DNA of 64,000 nucleotides from Bacteroidales bacterium (GTDB lineage Bacteria > Bacteroidota > Bacteroidia > Bacteroidales > VadinHA17). The stretch spans positions 118,249-182,248 of the forward strand of contig PLNT01000040.1 in assembly GCA_003141895.1 (NCBI GenBank), in the 5' to 3' direction. Below the pieces are notes generated by a model. The model saw only the letters and a list, made by a program, of their open reading frames with translations. It searched no databases and was not told where the DNA came from. Made by a program: the position numbers and the translations under genes. Numbering within the stretch: the stretch's first letter is position 1; the number at the start of each line of letters is the position of its first letter. Shown piece by piece: positions 47,209 to 55,785 of the stretch.

Positions 47209-47226
47209 TGACAATTGATGACAATT
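47209..47226 (+). promoter_or_regulatory. phased direct repeat, possible OmpR-type operator
   Basis: TGACAATT at 47209-47216 and again at 47219-47226, 10 bp apart (one helical turn), upstream of the jelly-roll/two-component operon. OmpR-family regulators bind such tandem sites, and the operon's fourth gene encodes one. Binding is inferred. Confidence 0.4.
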
Positions 47227-47353
47227 CTTTACAAGATGATGACAGAGATTCATTCCTGGTAACGCAACTTTGTATTACAATTTAAAATCGTCATAAACGT
47301 AATATGTGATGATGACAAAACTTCTACAACTACCAAATTTGAAACCACTAATT

Positions 47354-48463
47354 ATGAAAACAAAACATTACGGGTTCTTAGCATTTTTCATGATCCTGAG
47401 TATTCTTAGCATTTCTGCTAAGGCTGAAGATTTACGAAAAATTGTATCACTTTCCGGATACTGGAAATTCTCAATAGGCGATGACAGTAAGTGGGCTAAT
47501 CCTTCTTATGACGATTCAGGCTGGGATCAGATTTCCGTTCCCGGGAAATGGGAAGATCAGGGATATAATGATTATAACGGATACGCATGGTACCGGAAAA
47601 CCTTCAAAGTTAACGGCATTCCTGCAAATACTACGATCTATTTAATGATGGGTCGCATTGACGATGCTGATGTAGTATACCTTAATGGGAAAGAGGTCGG
47701 CAGAAACGGAACCTTTCCTCCTAACTTTGTAACTGCATATGACAGAATCAGAAAATATGTAATACCTGCTGATTATCTTAAAGAAGGCAGCGATAATGTT
47801 ATTTCAGTAAAAGTATATGATACCTATGGGGATGGAGGTATTGTAGAAGGGCCGGCTGGCATTTATTACGATGAGGATAACGAATTGCTCAGCTTAAACT
47901 TAAATGGCAGCTGGAAATTTCAAACCGGTGATAATAGGACCTGGAAAACTCCGGAATTTAATGACGAAACATGGAAGCCGATTAACGTGCCTGCTACCTG
48001 GGAAAGCCAGGGATATGATGAGTACGATGGTTATGCCTGGTACAGGCTCAAGTTCACTTTACCTAAGGATTTTGATAAAGGAGAATTGTATTTATCACTT
48101 GGTAAAATAGATGATATCGATGATGTTTATCTGAATGGAGAACATATTGGAAACGTTTACGATCTTAGAAAAAAGGCATATTATAATTCAAACTGGGAAT
48201 GGACTATGCCGAGAACATATAAGATTCGTGAGGGTCTGTTAAACAGGAACGGATCCAACACAATTGCAGTAAGAGTCTATGATGGACAGGGACTTGGCGG
48301 CATTTATGAAGGTCCAATCGGTATAATGACGGCTGATAACTACCACATTTATAAGAAAAAGCATCATTCTGATTCTGATTCTTATTCTTACAAATCATTC
48401 TGGGGATTTGTGTATGACGTGATCTTTAATAATGATAATTCAAATGAGGAGGACAAACAATGA
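47354..48463 (+). CDS. secreted protein with two GH2-like jelly-roll modules (first)
   Basis: 369 residues from ATG at 47354. A signal peptide (ending SAKAED) precedes two copies of a sugar-binding-like jelly roll with a period of 150 residues (about 33-170 and 183-324). Each repeats GxWxFxxGD, DDSGWDQISVP, WEDQGYNDYNGYAWYR, LMMGRIDD, VYLNG and GGIVEGPAGI-type motifs. No catalytic domain is present. A Ser/Asp-rich tail follows. It overlaps the next gene by 4 bp (ATGA) after a GGAGGA site, so translation is probably coupled. A glycan-binding function is likely. Confidence 0.87.
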   Translation: MKTKHYGFLAFFMILSILSISAKAEDLRKIVSLSGYWKFSIGDDSKWANPSYDDSGWDQISVPGKWEDQGYNDYNGYAWYRKTFKVNGIPANTTIYLMMGRIDDADVVYLNGKEVGRNGTFPPNFVTAYDRIRKYVIPADYLKEGSDNVISVKVYDTYGDGGIVEGPAGIYYDEDNELLSLNLNGSWKFQTGDNRTWKTPEFNDETWKPINVPATWESQGYDEYDGYAWYRLKFTLPKDFDKGELYLSLGKIDDIDDVYLNGEHIGNVYDLRKKAYYNSNWEWTMPRTYKIREGLLNRNGSNTIAVRVYDGQGLGGIYEGPIGIMTADNYHIYKKKHHSDSDSYSYKSFWGFVYDVIFNNDNSNEEDKQ

Positions 48464-49515
48464 TAAAATTTCTAAATAATCGGACAACAGGAACCTTTTT
48501 AATTTCCGCATTAATAATTCTGTTCAGCCAATCAGGAAAAGCAAATCCTGCTGAAGACAATCTGGTACTGCTGAAGAATCTGACTGGACGCTGGCAGTTT
48601 TCAATAGGTATCAATGAGGAATGGATATCTCCAAAATTTGACGATAGCAAATGGGAGTCAATTCATGTGCCTTCACCATGGGAAGACCAGGGTTTCAATG
48701 GTTATAACGGTTATGCTTTTTACAGGAAAAATATTGAGATACCATCTGCTTATAAGGACCGGATGCTTTACCTGAATATGGGATATATTGATGATGTTGA
48801 TGAGGTTTATTTCAACGGACATAAAATCGGAGCAACCGGTAGTTTTCCTCCAAATTACAACACTGCATATAATGCTGAACGGATATATTATATTCCTGTT
48901 GAGGACATAAATTTCGATGGCCCAAATCTGATCGCAGTTAAAGTTTACGACTCATACGACCAGGGAGGAATCGTAAGTGGTGACATCGGCTTATATGGTG
49001 GAAAGACCTCAGTAAACTTTGATCAGAATCTTCAATCTCTATGGAAATTTCAAACGGGGGATGATCCAAGACGCAAAGAGTCAGATTTTGATGACAGCGG
49101 ATGGCCTGAAATTTTCGTCCCGGCAAAATGGGAAGATCAGGGATACAGGGATTACGACGGCTATGCATGGTACCGCAAAAAATTCACATATCAGGGTAAC
49201 AGTGATGAAAAAATGGTGCTGCTGATGGGCAAGATTGATGATATTGACCAGGTCTTCATAAATGGAGTTTTAATAGGCTCAACCGGAAATTTCCCTGCAA
49301 AGAAATGGGATGATGTGTCAACAGGAAGTGAATGGACAGCCTTCAGAGGATATTACATACCAGACGGTTTACTAAAGAAAAATCAGACATATGTAATAGC
49401 AGTAAGAGTACTCGATACCGGCGGAGACGGAGGAATTTATGAGGGTCCGGTCGGAATAATCTCACAGACTAAGTACATTGAATACTGGAGACAAATCAAG
49501 AAATCGGGAAACTAA
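48460..49515 (+). CDS. secreted protein with two GH2-like jelly-roll modules (second)
   Basis: 351 residues; a paralog of the previous gene with signal peptide and two modules at about 37-180 and 187-340. Conserved features are ESIHVPSPWEDQG, YLNMGYIDDVDEVYFNG and GGIVSGDIGLY, then WKFQTGDDPRR, VPAKWEDQGYRDYDGYAWYR and GGIYEGPVGI. Again no catalytic residues of a GH2 enzyme. Two proteins with four modules and a downstream two-component system suggest cell-surface glycan sensing. A strong terminator follows 30 bp later, before the kinase gene. Confidence 0.86.
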   Translation: MIKFLNNRTTGTFLISALIILFSQSGKANPAEDNLVLLKNLTGRWQFSIGINEEWISPKFDDSKWESIHVPSPWEDQGFNGYNGYAFYRKNIEIPSAYKDRMLYLNMGYIDDVDEVYFNGHKIGATGSFPPNYNTAYNAERIYYIPVEDINFDGPNLIAVKVYDSYDQGGIVSGDIGLYGGKTSVNFDQNLQSLWKFQTGDDPRRKESDFDDSGWPEIFVPAKWEDQGYRDYDGYAWYRKKFTYQGNSDEKMVLLMGKIDDIDQVFINGVLIGSTGNFPAKKWDDVSTGSEWTAFRGYYIPDGLLKKNQTYVIAVRVLDTGGDGGIYEGPVGIISQTKYIEYWRQIKKSGN

Positions 49516-49545
49516 TTTTCGCATGTTGTTTTATAGGGAAACTGA

Positions 49546-49578
49546 GCAGAGACGGCATGCGTGCCGTCTCTGCCTTTT
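49546..49578 (+). terminator. intrinsic terminator after the jelly-roll genes
   Basis: Arms GCAGAGACGGCA (49546-49557) and TGCCGTCTCTGC (49562-49573), 4-nt loop, then CTTTTTAATAA. It separates the two jelly-roll genes from the two-component genes, which lie on the same strand. Confidence 0.8.
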
Positions 49579-49630
49579 TAATAATAAATATTCATCCGAA
49601 ATTCTTTATATTTAAAGAAATTATCTGTTC

Positions 49631-51169
49631 ATGGGGTCGTCATTGCGTAAAGCGAGTATATTAATTCTGCTGATCATTGTTCTGCCAGTTTTGATCTTTT
49701 CAGTATTTGAGATCGGAAATCTGCGTCAGAATGAAAAGGTCATTCAGAATATATACAAAAATCAACTCGACGCCATCCTTTTTTCCATAAATCAGTATTC
49801 CGACGATATCGTGAGCAACCTTGCAAGCCGAATCGAAAACAATTTTAATAATTACAAATCTGATTCCGAGGGTCTTAACAAAATCATTAATGAATTTCAG
49901 GTAAACAGTCTCATTCACTTCAATAAAAAACTTGAATTTATCTCGTCCGAACCCTATTCAGGTGGTGATAGCACTTTGGCTTCTGATATCAAAGCAAAGA
50001 TTGAAAATAATTTTCCGGTTATCGAACAATTACATACTTACTTAAAAGGAGGTTACCGGAAAATAATATCAATCGGGAACACAGGCAAAGATTTGCAGTG
50101 CATCGTTTTCCTGACTCTGGTTAAGAACGAAGAGATAATAAATGTTCTGGTTATCGATCCGGTTAAATTTATCAGTAAAGTCCTCGATCCGAGGATTCAG
50201 GAGATAGCCAAGGGGAAATTTCATATTGCTGCTTATCATGCAGGAGATGATCTGCCTGTTTATACATCAGATAAACAATATAACCCGGGGAATATTGACG
50301 ATAAAGAACCATTCTGGCTGTTGAAAAACTATACAATGGGCGTAGAACTCAAAGAGGCCACTATTGCTGATCTGACGAAAGACAGGATCAGGAGAAATCT
50401 TGTAATGATTGGATTAGTAGATATCATCTTACTTTTCGGAGCAGCACTTATCTTCAGGAATGTAAGAAAACAGGTTGAACTTTCACAGTTAAAGAGCGAT
50501 TTTGTTTCAAGTGTTTCACATGAAATCCGCACCCCGCTTGCTTTGATAACCATGTATATTGAAACACTCGAAATGGGAAGAGTGAAAAATGCTGAAAAGA
50601 TTAAGGAATATTACGGTGTGATTTTAAACGAAACAAGCCGGCTGTCAGGGATCGTGAACAGAATTCTGAGTTTTTCACAAATAGAAAGCAATAAGCGGAA
50701 ATATTTTCTCAGCGAGACCAATATTAATGAACTTGTGGAAAGTGCAGTTAATTCATTCCGCTATTCAATGGAGAACAAGGGATTCACTTACACTTTCAAA
50801 CTTGAAAAAACACTCCCTCTGGTAATGCTCGACAGGGAAGCAATAACAGATGCCTTTGTAAATCTGATTGACAATGCAATGAAATATAGCACAGATGTGA
50901 AGGAGATTGTTGTGCGGACTGGGAAATATGACAAGTATGTATATGTTGAGGTAAAAGATCAGGGCATTGGTATCTCGGAAAAAAACCAGAAGTTTATTTT
51001 TGATAAGTTCTTTCGTGTTACTGAAATGAACCTGGCAAACAGCGTAAAAGGATCGGGACTTGGCCTCGCTATAGTGAAACATATTATGGATGCTCATGGA
51101 GGGAAAATATATGTTAAAAGTAATCCGGGATCAGGATCACTCTTCCGGCTTTCATTTCCCGTTAAATAA
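49631..51169 (+). CDS. membrane sensor histidine kinase
   Basis: 512 residues. One N-terminal TM helix (about 9-27), a 230-residue periplasmic sensor with no recognised domain, a second TM (about 258-275), then a HisKA/HATPase core: FVSSVSHEIRTPLALI (phospho-His), VNLIDNAMKYS, DQGIGI and GSGLGLAIVKHI. It pairs with the OmpR regulator starting 10 bp later. It probably senses an envelope or carbohydrate-related signal, given the neighbouring secreted proteins. Its start ATG is preceded by no good ribosome site. Confidence 0.93.
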   Translation: MGSSLRKASILILLIIVLPVLIFSVFEIGNLRQNEKVIQNIYKNQLDAILFSINQYSDDIVSNLASRIENNFNNYKSDSEGLNKIINEFQVNSLIHFNKKLEFISSEPYSGGDSTLASDIKAKIENNFPVIEQLHTYLKGGYRKIISIGNTGKDLQCIVFLTLVKNEEIINVLVIDPVKFISKVLDPRIQEIAKGKFHIAAYHAGDDLPVYTSDKQYNPGNIDDKEPFWLLKNYTMGVELKEATIADLTKDRIRRNLVMIGLVDIILLFGAALIFRNVRKQVELSQLKSDFVSSVSHEIRTPLALITMYIETLEMGRVKNAEKIKEYYGVILNETSRLSGIVNRILSFSQIESNKRKYFLSETNINELVESAVNSFRYSMENKGFTYTFKLEKTLPLVMLDREAITDAFVNLIDNAMKYSTDVKEIVVRTGKYDKYVYVEVKDQGIGISEKNQKFIFDKFFRVTEMNLANSVKGSGLGLAIVKHIMDAHGGKIYVKSNPGSGSLFRLSFPVK

Positions 51170-51179
51170 TTCAAGCGTT

Positions 51180-51872
51180 ATGAAAAAGATACTGATTGTT
51201 GATGATGAATTGAATATGGTAAATGGTCTTAAAGACAACCTTGAATTTGAAGGATACGAGGTAGATACTGCCCTTGAAGGACGGACAGGACTTCAGAAAG
51301 TTCTTCAATCGCAATATGATTTGATCTTGCTTGATATTATGCTACCGGAAGTTTCAGGTTTTGACATTTGCAGAACCGCCAGGAAAGAAGGTGTAAACAC
51401 TCCTATTATTCTGCTAACGGCCAAAGGTGAGGAAATTGACAAGGTCCTTGGACTGGAACTAGGAGCTGATGATTACATTACTAAACCATTTAGCTTGCGG
51501 GAGTTACTTGCAAGGATAAAAACAATTTTACGGCGTGCTCCAATTGGAAAAGAAGGAAATGGAGAACCAGAATTTATACGCATAGGGAACATTAAAGTTA
51601 ATTTCAAAAATTACCAGGCCCTTGAGGGAACTAATGAAATCAAAATGTCATACAAAGAATTTGGAATATTGCATTACCTGTATATGAATGCAGGTAAAAT
51701 TATTCAACGTGATGATCTCATGAGCGATGTATGGGGTATTGAATATGATATTTCAACCCGAACAGTGGATAATTTCATCCTTAAACTGCGACAGAAAATA
51801 GAAGTTGATCCTAATAATCCGAAGATCATTCTTACGGTTCATGGGATGGGATATAAGATGATTTTGTCGTGA
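51180..51872 (+). CDS. OmpR-family response regulator
   Basis: 230 residues from ATG at 51180. The receiver has LIVDDELN, Asp in LILLDIMLPEVSG and Lys in ADDYITKPFSLRE; the winged-helix output ends in VWGIEYDISTRTVDNFILKLRQKIE. It is the partner of the preceding kinase. A longer frame open from 51090 overlaps the kinase and was not used. It is the best candidate for binding the phased TGACAATT repeat upstream of the jelly-roll genes. Confidence 0.95.
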   Translation: MKKILIVDDELNMVNGLKDNLEFEGYEVDTALEGRTGLQKVLQSQYDLILLDIMLPEVSGFDICRTARKEGVNTPIILLTAKGEEIDKVLGLELGADDYITKPFSLRELLARIKTILRRAPIGKEGNGEPEFIRIGNIKVNFKNYQALEGTNEIKMSYKEFGILHYLYMNAGKIIQRDDLMSDVWGIEYDISTRTVDNFILKLRQKIEVDPNNPKIILTVHGMGYKMILS

Positions 51873-51895
51873 CCCCGCGAAGCGGCAGGGGGTGT
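51870..51895. repeat. CCCCG..CAGGGGGT palindrome fragment
   Basis: A short G/C-rich inverted repeat (GACCCCGCGAAGCGGCAGGGGGT) between the convergent regulator genes, resembling the dispersed element family at 4015-4170. It could also help terminate both genes. Confidence 0.45.
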
Positions 51896-51901
51896 TGAAT
51901 A

Positions 51902-52615
51902 TTATAAGAAATTCTTATCGAGGTATTCCTGAAACTTGCCTTTATACTGATCGCTGACAGGAATATATTCCTTCCCGAATACAATTCTGCTTCTTTCGAT
52001 TGTATCGATTTTTTCAAGGTTTACAATAAAAGACCGATGAACCCGCATAAATTTATTTTCTGGAAGCTTTGATTCAAGAAGCTTTAGTGAAGTGAGGGAA
52101 AGAACAGGTTTAAGCGAGTTCTTTGTATATACTTTTACATAATCCTTAAGCCCTTCAATATAAAGTATATCGTTGAAATTTATTCTTTTGATCTTATATT
52201 CCGATTTAAGGAAGAGGAATTCATTGTTTACATCAACCCGGGCAGGAGTTTGCTGTTCAAGCCTGAGTAATTTCTGAACTTTATGCACTGCTGACAAAAA
52301 CTCTTCATAGCTGAAAGGCTTCAATAAATAGTCAACTATCTCAAGTTTATATCCCTCCAGGGCATACTTTTCATAAGCTGTAGTAAAGATCACTTTAGGT
52401 CCTTTTTCCATTAGCCTGGTGAACTCAATTCCGGAAAGATCGGGCATCTGAATATCAACAAATATAAGGTCCACCCTGTTTTCAGTCAGAAATTCTGAAG
52501 CATCCAGCGGATTATCAAACCTGCCGGCAAGCTTTAATCCAGGTGTCTTCTCAATATACCCCGTTACAAGCTGTAAAGCAAGCGGTTCGTCATCAATGGC
52601 AATTGTTGTTATCAT
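51902..52615 (-). CDS. LytTR-family response regulator
   Basis: 237 residues: a receiver (IAIDDEPLALQLV, Asp in LIFVDIQMPDLSG, Lys in LLKPFSYEEF) and a LytTR DNA-binding domain (ILYIEGLKDYVKVYTKNSL, FMRVHRSFIVNLEKI). It overlaps its kinase by one base. Genes of this type often control efflux or adhesion; here the pair follows a MacAB-type operon and may regulate it. Confidence 0.95.
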   Translation of the reverse strand: MITTIAIDDEPLALQLVTGYIEKTPGLKLAGRFDNPLDASEFLTENRVDLIFVDIQMPDLSGIEFTRLMEKGPKVIFTTAYEKYALEGYKLEIVDYLLKPFSYEEFLSAVHKVQKLLRLEQQTPARVDVNNEFLFLKSEYKIKRINFNDILYIEGLKDYVKVYTKNSLKPVLSLTSLKLLESKLPENKFMRVHRSFIVNLEKIDTIERSRIVFGKEYIPVSDQYKGKFQEYLDKNFL

Positions 52616-53712
52616 TATGCAAAATTGATCTGAAGAAGTACTTCAAATTCTTTATCTGACTCATTAATTTTTAATTCATGCCTGCCAGGAAATAATAGAT
52701 TCAGCCTTTTGGTAACATTTTCTAACCCGATACCCGAATGACCCGGTTCATTTTCTTCCCTGACTTTAACTATACTATTGACACATCTGAACAAGAGAGA
52801 ATTTTCGCCGGTTGTCATACTAATATCAATGAAGGATTTTTCCCTGTAACTTATACCATGCTTAAATGCGTTTTCAATGAAAGGAATAAAAATTAATGGC
52901 GGAATGTTTTTGTCATCATATTTTTCCGGGAAAACTACATTGAGTCTGATCTTATTGTTCATCCTGAGTTTCATCAGGTCAATATAGTTAGTCATAAAAT
53001 CAATTTCATTGCTCAGCTTCGTGTCACCATGTTCTGAATCGTACAGAAGATATCTCATTAATTTTGAAAGCCTTAATACAGCTTTTTGAGAATCTTCCGG
53101 ATTGATACTTATCAACGAATAAATATTATTTAATGTGTTGAAGAAAAAGTGGGGGCTTATCTGGTTTTTAAGGAAAGCAAGTTCTGAATTCAGTTTCTCT
53201 TTTTCCAGTTCTTTCTGCAGCTTTTCAGTTTGTGAAGCACGCTCAAGAACCCTCATCCCAATTGATAAAAAGATAAGGAACAAAGCTGAACCCATGTAAT
53301 TAAATAGGTGCATTTCCCTGAATGGAGGCCGGCCAAAATCCTTACCATGATCCGGGGGACCCTTCTTCTCATCATTATGCTTTTGTATTGCTTCAGTATT
53401 TTCCCTGCCTGGCACGTGTTTAAATACAAATTCGTTTGTCTGGTCAGAAGCAAAATACAAGCAAGTTAATAATATAAGAACCGATAAATAATACTTGTAT
53501 TTAGGACTTTTGAAAAAAAACCTGGGTACGAGTACCAGATAATTTGAATAGAATATGATCCCGTTGAATACATTTCCTAAGTAGTAAATCCATATAAAAT
53601 CTTTCCCAACATCCCATCTTTGAAAGAAATACAGAGGGATGCCAAGTAGTATGGCCCATACCAGAATATGGAGTAATATTTTAATTTTATTTCCCGTGAA
53701 AAAGTTTTTCAT
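52615..53712 (-). CDS. LytS-type sensor histidine kinase
   Basis: 365 residues. Four hydrophobic segments in the first 160 residues, a short basic/acidic loop, then a HisKA_7TM-type core: NQISPHFFFNTLNNIYSLI (phospho-His), PPLIFIPFIENAFKHGIS (N-box) and GHSGIGLENVTKRL. It has no large extracytoplasmic domain. It lies between the MacB-like permease and its LytTR partner on the same strand, 60 bp after the permease. Confidence 0.94.
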   Translation of the reverse strand: MKNFFTGNKIKILLHILVWAILLGIPLYFFQRWDVGKDFIWIYYLGNVFNGIIFYSNYLVLVPRFFFKSPKYKYYLSVLILLTCLYFASDQTNEFVFKHVPGRENTEAIQKHNDEKKGPPDHGKDFGRPPFREMHLFNYMGSALFLIFLSIGMRVLERASQTEKLQKELEKEKLNSELAFLKNQISPHFFFNTLNNIYSLISINPEDSQKAVLRLSKLMRYLLYDSEHGDTKLSNEIDFMTNYIDLMKLRMNNKIRLNVVFPEKYDDKNIPPLIFIPFIENAFKHGISYREKSFIDISMTTGENSLLFRCVNSIVKVREENEPGHSGIGLENVTKRLNLLFPGRHELKINESDKEFEVLLQINFA

Positions 53713-53772
53713 GGATTTAAATGTATAACAAATTACAATGTCCTAAGATCATAATATTTACAAATCTAATCC

Positions 53773-54993
53773 TTATTCATATCTTAAAGCATCTATAGGA
53801 TTAAGATTTGCTGCTTTTCGAGCCGGATACCATCCGAAAAACACCCCAATAACAAAGCAGACAATAAAAGCCAGAACCACGGACTGTGTTTTTACTATTG
53901 CCTGACTTGACATGAGTGAACCGGCAAGTCTGGCCAGTAGATATCCAAAAACTACTCCCATTACACCGCCAAGGATACTGAGTATAATCGATTCTGCAAG
54001 AAACTGTTTCATAATATCCTTCCCACGTCCGCCAATTGACATGCGCAATCCGATTTCTCTTGTGCGTTCTGTTACTGAAACGAACATTATATTCATAATA
54101 CCAATTCCGCCAACCAGCAAGGAGATACCTGCAATAGCACCCAGAAGGTATGTCATGATGTCTGTGATTGAGGTAATAGTTTTAAGAAGTTCAGATTGAG
54201 ACATTACCCTGAAATCATTTTCTGTCGATTCTTTCAGTTTGTGAGTACGTCGAAGAATTTCCTCCACTTCAACAATAGCTGCCGGGCTTTTTTCTTCACT
54301 AAGTGCGGATGCATAAATGCCGTTAATATAATCAATTGCTGCTAGCCTCCTCTGAACCGTTGTATATGGCGCAAGAATAAGGTCATCCTGATCCTGTCCC
54401 ATTCCGCTTTCTCCTTTATCTTTGAGTACCCCGATAACAAGGAAAGGAAGATTTTTTATGCGAATAGAGAGTCCTACAGGATCAGCGCCTTTTCCAAAGA
54501 GATTTTCAACAACAGTCTGACCGAGTATACATACCTTGGCCATACTTCTGGTTTCATTTGCATTGAAAACCCGCCCGCTCAGTACTTCAAGTTTTCTTAT
54601 TGAGAGGTATTCCTCACTGACACCGTAAATCGTTGTTTGAGTATTCTTATTGCTGTAAATTATCTGTCCGCTTGCCCTAATTTCAGGAGAAACTGCACCT
54701 ACATCAACTGCTTCATTACGCAGAGCTATGACATCGGTATATTTAAGAGCCATGGAACTTGAAGCTCCTAAACTAACACCACCACGCCTTTGGAAATTGG
54801 GCATTACCATAACCATATTCGTTCCCATCGATGATATCTGCCCACGCATCTTCTGTTTTGAGCCCTCCCCAATCGCGAGCATCGCAATTACTGATGCCAC
54901 ACCTATTATTATTCCCAGCATAGTCAGGAATGCTCTCAACTTGTTTCTTATCAATGCTCTAATGGCAATCCTAAATAAATTTGAGTAGTTCAT
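53773..54993 (-). CDS. MacB-like ABC transporter permease
   Basis: 406 residues from ATG at 54993; the TTG start upstream would overlap the ATPase gene. One N-terminal TM (IRNKLRAFLTMLGIIIGVASVIAMLAIGEGS), a periplasmic MacB-type domain (KVCILGQTVVENLFGKGADPVG), and three C-terminal FtsX helices ending in GWYPARKAANLNPIDALRYE. It is the membrane component of a mechanotransmission efflux pump with the adjacent ATPase and adaptor. Confidence 0.94.
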   Translation of the reverse strand: MNYSNLFRIAIRALIRNKLRAFLTMLGIIIGVASVIAMLAIGEGSKQKMRGQISSMGTNMVMVMPNFQRRGGVSLGASSSMALKYTDVIALRNEAVDVGAVSPEIRASGQIIYSNKNTQTTIYGVSEEYLSIRKLEVLSGRVFNANETRSMAKVCILGQTVVENLFGKGADPVGLSIRIKNLPFLVIGVLKDKGESGMGQDQDDLILAPYTTVQRRLAAIDYINGIYASALSEEKSPAAIVEVEEILRRTHKLKESTENDFRVMSQSELLKTITSITDIMTYLLGAIAGISLLVGGIGIMNIMFVSVTERTREIGLRMSIGGRGKDIMKQFLAESIILSILGGVMGVVFGYLLARLAGSLMSSQAIVKTQSVVLAFIVCFVIGVFFGWYPARKAANLNPIDALRYE

Positions 54994-55006
54994 TTTGAGA
55001 TTTTTT

Positions 55007-55759
55007 TTAATCAAATTCTTCAATTACTTCTACAGGCAATGTTTCCAGTATTTCCTTTGCATTCAATCGTTCGGTAACAATACTTTCCCTGTAAATCTTT
55101 CCATCACGAAACATCACGTTTCGGGTTGCAAATTTTGCTATGTCTGGTTCGTGAGTCACATAGACTATTGTTCTTCCCTTTTCATTCAGATTCTGAAATA
55201 ATTCCATTATTTCAAATGATGTGCGGGTATCCAGATTACCTGTCGGCTCATCAGCAAGTATCAGAACAGGATCATTTACAAGCGACCGGGCAATAGCAAC
55301 TCTCTGCTGCTGACCTCCAGATAACTGATTTGGCATATGATGCATCCGGTCGGTAAGCCCGACAGCTTCCAGCGCCCTGATAGCTGCTTCTCTCCTGTCC
55401 CTCGCCCTTACTTTTGGATTATAAAAAAGAGGTAGCTCAACATTCTCCAGAGCTGTTGTCCTGGCAAGAAGATTATAAGCCTGAAAAACAAACCCAAGTT
55501 TCTGATTCCTGAGCCTTGCAATAGCATCTTTTTCCATACTGCTGACATTGATCCCGTCAAGTAAATAATCCCCTGCTGTAGGTTTATCGAGGCAACCGAG
55601 GATATTTAACATCGTTGATTTTCCCGATCCGCTGGCGCCCATTATAGCCACAAACTCCCCTTCAGTGATTTTAAGATCAATCCCGCGCAGTGCATGAACG
55701 GTGACCTCCCCAACATGGTAATCTTTTCTGAGATTCCTTATTTCTATTATTGTATTCAT
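55007..55759 (-). CDS. MacB-type ABC transporter ATPase
   Basis: 250 residues with Walker A GASGSGKST, signature LSGGQQQRVAIARSL, Walker B LILADEPTGNLD and H-loop VTHEPDIAKFA; the start IIEIRNLRKDYHVGEVTVHALRG is the LolD/MacB class. It energises the permease encoded next on the same strand. The C-terminal 25 residues are variable. Confidence 0.96.
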   Translation of the reverse strand: MNTIIEIRNLRKDYHVGEVTVHALRGIDLKITEGEFVAIMGASGSGKSTMLNILGCLDKPTAGDYLLDGINVSSMEKDAIARLRNQKLGFVFQAYNLLARTTALENVELPLFYNPKVRARDRREAAIRALEAVGLTDRMHHMPNQLSGGQQQRVAIARSLVNDPVLILADEPTGNLDTRTSFEIMELFQNLNEKGRTIVYVTHEPDIAKFATRNVMFRDGKIYRESIVTERLNAKEILETLPVEVIEEFD

Positions 55760-55785
55760 AGCATTTTCTTCTTTACCCTGAGTGA

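Larger units (their letters stand above)
46977..47353. other. 377-bp divergent region between amt and the jelly-roll genes
   Basis: Contains the amt -7 box, AT-rich DNA, and the phased TGACAATT repeat described separately. A weak CAACTTTG (one mismatch to the -7 consensus) lies at about 47264-47271 ahead of the jelly-roll genes. Confidence 0.5.
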
